Below the pieces are notes generated by a model, which worked only from the letters and a program-made list of their open reading frames with translations, was not told the DNA's origin and searched no databases. Of a stretch of 9,175 nt of DNA, positions 4,891 to 9,175 are shown piece by piece. How positions within the stretch are numbered: the first letter of the stretch is position 1; every line of letters starts with the position of its first letter. Made by a program: the position numbers and the translations under genes. Source of the DNA: Pyrodictiaceae archaeon (GTDB lineage Archaea; Thermoproteota; Thermoprotei_A; Sulfolobales; Pyrodictiaceae); assembly GCA_027043685.1 (NCBI GenBank), contig JALUFI010000240.1, forward strand, positions 1-9,175, written 5' to 3'.

Positions 4891-7800
4891 GTGGCGAGAC
4901 GCGGCAGCGGGGCAGGCGGCAGCAGGCTCGCGGGGCTCCTAGGGGCCCGTGGATACGAGGTCCTCGTCTGGGAGGAGCCGGGCGAGGAGCCGGAGAGGGC
5001 TGGGAAGCGGTTCGCCGACGTGGTCCCCGCTCTCTCCTCTACCCCGGTGGGCGGGTACCGTCTCTACCGGCACCAGCTCGAGGCAATCGAGGCGCTGGGC
5101 CGCGGCGACAACGTGGTGTTGACGGCTAGGACTGGGAGCGGCAAGACCGAGGCGTGGGCGCTCGCCGCTCTCCGGGAGGGGTGGCGGGTACTAGCTGTGT
5201 ATCCCACGTTGGCGCTCGCGGCCGACCAGATACGGAGGCTCGAGAGCTACTACGCGGCGGCGGGGATGAAGGACGCGGTTGTGAGGATTGACAGGCCGAG
5301 CCTGGAGAGGAGGGGGAGGCGTGGCGAGGAGCTTCTCCGCGTCCTCTCCAGGGCCAGGGTCGTGGTGACTAACCCGGCGTTCCTCCTCGCTGACATGAAG
5401 AGGCTCGCGGTGTCCCCGTACCGGGCGGTGCTGGAGGACTTCCTCTCCCGCGTCGACCTCGTGGTTTTCGATGAGCTGGACTTCTACGGGCCCCGCGGCG
5501 CCCACCTCCTCCTCTCCATGGTGGAGCTTGTCTCCAAGCACCTGGCCTCCACCCCTCCCCGCGTCGTCGTCCTCTCCGCGACCCTGGGGAACCCCGGGGA
5601 GCTGGCCTCCTACCTCACCAGGGTCACGGGCCGCGAGACAAGGGTGATCGAGGGCAAGCCCTTCAAGACACCTAATCGTGTCATCATTGTGCTGGGTAAG
5701 GGCCTGGAGGCTCTAAGGGAGTACGTGAAGGCCTACGCCCCGGTTATCCGGTCGAGGGCGCCCTGGGTGCTCGACATAGTCTACGACGATGAGGAGCTGA
5801 GGGAGCACTTCTACGAGGTCTACGAGGCCCTTGAGGCCATTGGGCTGCGGCCTCCCCGGCCCGGGATAGACACGGCTGAGGTTCTACAAGCGGTCCTCGA
5901 GGCGGCGGAGAAGGAGGAGGGGATGGTTACCCTCGTCTTCGTGAGGAGTATACGGGCGGCTGAGAGGCTGTACCGGAGGCTGTTGGAGAGGCTGCCCCGG
6001 GAGAAGCACGGCCTCGTCGCGGTGCACCACCACCTGGTCTCGAAGGAGAGGAGGGAGGCGGTCGAGGAGGCGGCGAGGCAGGGGAGGGTCAAGCTGGTTA
6101 TAACCGTGAGGACGCTCGCCCAGGGAATAGACATTGGTAGCGTTAACCGCGTGGTCCACGTGGGGCTCCCGAGCGACCTTAGGGAGTACATGCAGAGGGA
6201 GGGGAGGAAGGGGAGGCGCCGCGAGCTGGGGGTCACGGAGACCCTGGTTGTGCCTGGCGGGCTCTGGGACCGGAAGCTCCTCGAGGCGGGGAGCAGCGCC
6301 CTGAAGCAGTGGCTCAGCCTCCCCCTCGAGAAGCTCTACATAAACCCAATGAACGCCTACGCGGCTGTGTTCCGGGGCCTCTGGCGCCTCCTGAGGGGCC
6401 ACGAGCTGCCAGGGGAGGAGGAGAGGCTTCTCCGCAGCCTCGGCCTCGTCGAGGAGAGGGAGACCCTCACCGGCACCAGGCTCGCTTTGAGCAGGAAGGG
6501 GAGGAGCTTCTGGAACAACATAGGGTTCTACGAGCACGGCCCGCCCTACGGGTACCGGAAGGTGCTGCTCCGGGGCGGCAGGGAGACGCTGATACGGAGC
6601 GAGGAGGTCTCTGTGAGGGACGCCGTGGAGAAGTACCAGCCCGGCAGCTTCGACCCCACGACCGAGTACATCGTGGTCCGCGTCGAGCCCAGGGAGTACC
6701 GGGTCTACGAGCAGCCCCCGGAGGAGGCGGTGGCGGAGCACGACTGGCTCGCCCGCGCCGTGGCGAGGTACGAGGACGTGAAGAAGGCGTGGGGCGAGAG
6801 GCCAAGCTTCACCGACGACCTCCGCTACGGCAGGATACTCCCAGCGGTTGTGCTCAGCGTCTCCGCCCCCACCGGGGGCTTCGGGGAGCTAGTGGAGGAG
6901 CCCGTGGAGGTGGAGTGGCTCGTGGAGAGCAGGAGGCCCCGCCTGGGCCACGGCGCGGGCGGCGCAAGGGTCTACCACGAGGTCGCAGCGGTCGAGCTAT
7001 CGGCGCCGGTGGCGGGCCGCTACACGGACTACACATACGGCAGCGTCTTCGAGGCCCCGGGGCACCTCTCCGCCGAGGAGCTTAGGCTCGGCCTCACCTT
7101 CCTCATAGTCTACCTCCGCCTCGACCCCCGCTACGCTGTGCCCCTCGGCCTCCTGCAGTACCGCGTCGTCAGCGCCGGCTCGGTGAAGCTCATCCACCTC
7201 TGGGAGAGGGAGGCGACCGGCCTGTTGGAGAAGACGGACTGGCTCCAGGTGGCGAGGGACGTGGAGGCCTACGAGTTCCCCTCCATAGCAGTGCCGCTCG
7301 CGGCGGCGGTCGACCCCTCCTCCGCGATACAGGTGCTCCGGGGAGCGGTGAGCCTCGCCAAGGCAAGGGCCCTGGCGGCGCGGGCCGCGAGGGTCATCGC
7401 GGGCAGCACCGTGGTCAGCGCGGGCAGGCTGGTGTTGGAGCACCCGAGGCCCGACCCGGGCCACGGCGTTGCCGCGGTGGCTGTTCTCCACGAGACCATT
7501 CAGGACCAGTCCGGGAGGCAGTACATGGTGGCCGCGGCGGCGGCCTGGGACGGCTCCGGCAGGCCCGTGGTGGAGGCGGCAGCGGAGCCCCTGAGCCTAG
7601 AGGCAGGCTCCAGGCTGGCCCACCGCGTCATGGCGATGCTGGACACGCTGGCCAGCAAGGGGAGCCGCATCTACTACTACGGCCGCGACCAGCGCAGCCT
7701 CCTCGTGAGGCTCCTCTCCCCGAGCTACACCGGCGTCATGCTGCTCCGGGGCCTGGAGCAGGAGGGAAGGCTCCGCGACGTAGCGGAGCTGCTGGAGGAG

Positions 7801-8046
7801 AGGATAGGGGAGACGCCGGTGCTCACAGCAGTGGAGCCCAGGATAAAGGGCTACCTCGAGTGGGCGATGAGGGCCAAGTCACGCCACGACCCAGAGGAGC
7901 TGGAGAACGCCCTCCGCGCCCTCGCGGCCGCCACCGCGGAGGCGGTGTACCGTCTCGCGCTGGCGCTGGAGAAGGGCAGGGTGGAGCTGCGCGGCGGAGG
8001 GGATAGAGGCCCCCGGGGCTCGCAGGTGGAGGGGAGGCGCCGCTAG
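4891..8046 (+). CDS. Large superfamily 2 DEAD/DEAH-type helicase (Hrq1/YprA-like, cysteine-free)
   Basis: This 1051-residue protein is predicted to be an ATP-driven nucleic-acid helicase. Motifs in order: YRHQLEAIEAL (about 59-69), Walker A ARTGSGKT (79-86), Walker B DELD (194-197), SAT (229-231), LVFVRS (348-353), TLAQGIDIG (408-416) and the arginine-finger motif QREGRKGR (435-442). After the motor comes a winged-helix-like stretch, then a segment with a KYQPGSFDPTTEYIVVRV pattern (about 582-598) reminiscent of the Hrq1/YprA (COG1205) family, then a region (about 720-795) placed like that family's DUF1998. Hrq1/MrfA proteins have a four-cysteine metal cluster there, whereas this whole protein contains no cysteine. 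The last 200 residues (around RIYYYGRDQRSLLVRLL) faintly recall a degenerate RNase H-type domain. GTG at 4891 is chosen for GGTGA 4 bases upstream; the open frame reaches 4807, overlapping the CBS gene. DNA versus RNA substrate cannot be told. Confidence 0.88.
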   Translation: MARRGSGAGGSRLAGLLGARGYEVLVWEEPGEEPERAGKRFADVVPALSSTPVGGYRLYRHQLEAIEALGRGDNVVLTARTGSGKTEAWALAALREGWRVLAVYPTLALAADQIRRLESYYAAAGMKDAVVRIDRPSLERRGRRGEELLRVLSRARVVVTNPAFLLADMKRLAVSPYRAVLEDFLSRVDLVVFDELDFYGPRGAHLLLSMVELVSKHLASTPPRVVVLSATLGNPGELASYLTRVTGRETRVIEGKPFKTPNRVIIVLGKGLEALREYVKAYAPVIRSRAPWVLDIVYDDEELREHFYEVYEALEAIGLRPPRPGIDTAEVLQAVLEAAEKEEGMVTLVFVRSIRAAERLYRRLLERLPREKHGLVAVHHHLVSKERREAVEEAARQGRVKLVITVRTLAQGIDIGSVNRVVHVGLPSDLREYMQREGRKGRRRELGVTETLVVPGGLWDRKLLEAGSSALKQWLSLPLEKLYINPMNAYAAVFRGLWRLLRGHELPGEEERLLRSLGLVEERETLTGTRLALSRKGRSFWNNIGFYEHGPPYGYRKVLLRGGRETLIRSEEVSVRDAVEKYQPGSFDPTTEYIVVRVEPREYRVYEQPPEEAVAEHDWLARAVARYEDVKKAWGERPSFTDDLRYGRILPAVVLSVSAPTGGFGELVEEPVEVEWLVESRRPRLGHGAGGARVYHEVAAVELSAPVAGRYTDYTYGSVFEAPGHLSAEELRLGLTFLIVYLRLDPRYAVPLGLLQYRVVSAGSVKLIHLWEREATGLLEKTDWLQVARDVEAYEFPSIAVPLAAAVDPSSAIQVLRGAVSLAKARALAARAARVIAGSTVVSAGRLVLEHPRPDPGHGVAAVAVLHETIQDQSGRQYMVAAAAAWDGSGRPVVEAAAEPLSLEAGSRLAHRVMAMLDTLASKGSRIYYYGRDQRSLLVRLLSPSYTGVMLLRGLEQEGRLRDVAELLEERIGETPVLTAVEPRIKGYLEWAMRAKSRHDPEELENALRALAAATAEAVYRLALALEKGRVELRGGGDRGPRGSQVEGRRR

Positions 8047-8048
8047 GC

Positions 8049-9175
8049 ATGGTATCCGTCCGCGTCGAGGAAATCGATGAGGGCATCCACCTCCTCCGCG
8101 TAGACGACCCCTACACCGGGTTCTTCGAGGCCCTCTGGGAGATACCCGAGGGCATAACCTACAACGCCTACCTAATCCGGACCCCGGAGGGCGCGGTACT
8201 CGTCGACGGCTGGAAGGAGGCCTTCGCATCCAGGCTCCTGGAGGAGCTCGAGTCCCTCGTGGCCCCCGGGGAGCTGCGCTACCTCGTCCTCAACCACCTC
8301 GAGCCCGACCACACGGGCACCCTCCCCGCGGTCGCCAAGTGGGCCCCAGGGGCGAGGATAGTCGCCACCGGGCACGCCGCCAGGATGCTCCGGGAGTCAA
8401 TGCCCTGGCTCGGCGACAGGGTGAGGGTGGTACGGGACGGCGAGGCCCTGGAGCTGGGCGGCGAGCGCCTCGTATTCATTCACACACCGTGGCTCCACTG
8501 GCCCGAGACCATGGTGACCTGGCTCCCCCGTAGAGGCGTGCTGATGAGCTGCGACGTCTTCGGCGGCTACGGCATACCCCTCGGCGTCTTCGACGACGAG
8601 TGCACCCGGCCCGGGGAGGCGCTCCGCTCCCTCAAGAAGTACGTGGTCACCGTGATAGGGCACTACCGGCAGTGGATAGCCCGGGGGCTCGCCAAGCTCC
8701 AGGAGGCCGGCGTGGAGCCCAGGGTAATCGCGCCTGGCCACGGCCTGCTCTGGAGGAGCAGCGTCGCCTCCGTCGTGGAGGCCTACAGGAGGCTCGCCTC
8801 CGGGGAGCCCGAGGAGGGCAAGGTCCTCATCCTCTACGCCTCCATGTACGGCTCCATGGAGAGGCTCGCCAGGAGCCTGGCCTGCAGCCTCGCCCGCCGC
8901 GGCCTACGCCCAGTCCTCCACGGCTACACAGACACGAGGCGCACAAGCCTCTCGGAGCTGCTCACCGACGCCGCCGAGGCCGAGGCCCTGATCGTGCTGG
9001 CCCCCACCTACGAGGCGGGGGTCTTCCCCCTGCTGAGGTGGGCGCTGGAGGAGATATGCTGGAAGACGGGCGGCGAGGGGAGGAAGGCGGTCATAGTCGC
9101 AGGGTATGGATGGGGAGGGGCGACGGGCAGGGAGCTGGAGAAAACACTGCGTGGCTGCGGGTACCGGGTAGAGGC
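8049..9175 (+). CDS. Flavodiiron protein (A-type flavoprotein, FprA/ROO-like), 3' end outside window
   Basis: The frame from ATG 8049 is open to the window edge, giving 375 residues of an expected 400 or so. Residues 1-250 form the metallo-beta-lactamase-like diiron domain with every ligand present: His83, Glu85, Asp87 and His88 (NHLEPDHTG), His150 (LHWPETM), Asp169 (MSCDVFGG) and His231 (IAPGHGLLWR). A flavodoxin-like FMN domain starts at about 258 with the phosphate loop YASMYGSMERLA, where the usual Thr of SMYGxTE is Met. Family members reduce O2 to water and/or NO to N2O in the cytoplasm, protecting anaerobes; they need an external electron donor such as rubredoxin, and none is seen here. 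The ATG is 2 bp after the helicase stop, and a GGTGGAGGGGAGG tract ends 11 bases before it, so the two genes are almost certainly cotranscribed. Confidence 0.95.
   Translation, partial: MVSVRVEEIDEGIHLLRVDDPYTGFFEALWEIPEGITYNAYLIRTPEGAVLVDGWKEAFASRLLEELESLVAPGELRYLVLNHLEPDHTGTLPAVAKWAPGARIVATGHAARMLRESMPWLGDRVRVVRDGEALELGGERLVFIHTPWLHWPETMVTWLPRRGVLMSCDVFGGYGIPLGVFDDECTRPGEALRSLKKYVVTVIGHYRQWIARGLAKLQEAGVEPRVIAPGHGLLWRSSVASVVEAYRRLASGEPEEGKVLILYASMYGSMERLARSLACSLARRGLRPVLHGYTDTRRTSLSELLTDAAEAEALIVLAPTYEAGVFPLLRWALEEICWKTGGEGRKAVIVAGYGWGGATGRELEKTLRGCGYRVE

Noticed and set aside
5884..6741. Long minus-strand open frame inside the helicase gene
   Set aside because: Proline, histidine and leucine-rich shadow translation; the sense strand shows conserved helicase motifs throughout this stretch.
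6309..7085. Plus-strand open frame of 258 codons in another frame of the helicase
   Set aside because: Composition dominated by Arg, Gly, Pro and Ala with no domain pattern; it overlaps the continuous helicase frame and is a GC-rich shadow.
1..9175. tRNA, rRNA, CRISPR array, insertion sequence or prophage
   Set aside because: I saw no cloverleaf-like segments, regularly spaced direct repeats, transposase motifs, terminal inverted repeats or phage genes on either strand.

Overview
The window looks like a chromosomal segment of a GC-rich hyperthermophilic crenarchaeon, most likely Desulfurococcales (a Pyrodictium, Pyrolobus or Hyperthermus type of organism). The evidence is an archaeal-type translation factor (aIF2 beta), a DUF424 protein, a PAC2-family proteasome chaperone, heavy use of AGG (Arg) and ATA (Ile) codons, GTG and TTG starts, isolated TATA-like islands in GC-rich DNA, short T-run terminators and Shine-Dalgarno motifs of the GGGGGTG/GGTGA type. 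I cannot name a species from the sequence alone.

Layout. (1) At 1-263 (+) is the 3' end of an unrecognised gene. (2) From 316 to 2488 lies a minus-strand block. In transcription order it holds a cysteine-containing protein of unknown function (1904-2488), a PAC2-family protein ending in an HbYX-type tail (1038-1808), a small heat-shock protein (557-976) and a tiny AbrB/SpoVT-type DNA-binding protein (316-471). The PAC2 and heat-shock genes form a natural proteostasis pair, and the block ends at a T-run near 290. (3) An 18-bp near-palindrome built around a TATA island (2516-2533) separates this block from a small plus-strand gene for an alanine-rich, probably membrane-anchored protein (2668-3018). 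That gene converges on a DUF424 gene (3015-3320, -) and their stop codons overlap. (4) DUF424 is divergent from aIF2 beta (3433-3876, +), and the two share one AT-rich promoter island. (5) A plus-strand block follows: a protein with four CBS domains (3939-4826), a large cysteine-free superfamily 2 helicase (4891-8046), and a flavodiiron protein (8049 to the window end, truncated) only 2 bp after the helicase stop.

How they work together. The window combines translation initiation (aIF2 beta with DUF424), protein quality control (small heat-shock protein, PAC2), a nucleotide-sensing-type CBS protein, DNA/RNA unwinding, and O2/NO detoxification. There is no phage, transposon, CRISPR, rRNA or tRNA signal. 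Most of the window is ordinary archaeal core genome. The parts most worth a second look are a 9-bp hairpin that buries the helicase ribosome-binding site, the unusual cysteine-free C-terminal half of that helicase and its tight coupling to a flavodiiron gene, the HbYX tail on the PAC2 protein, and the palindromic promoter element at 2516-2533.
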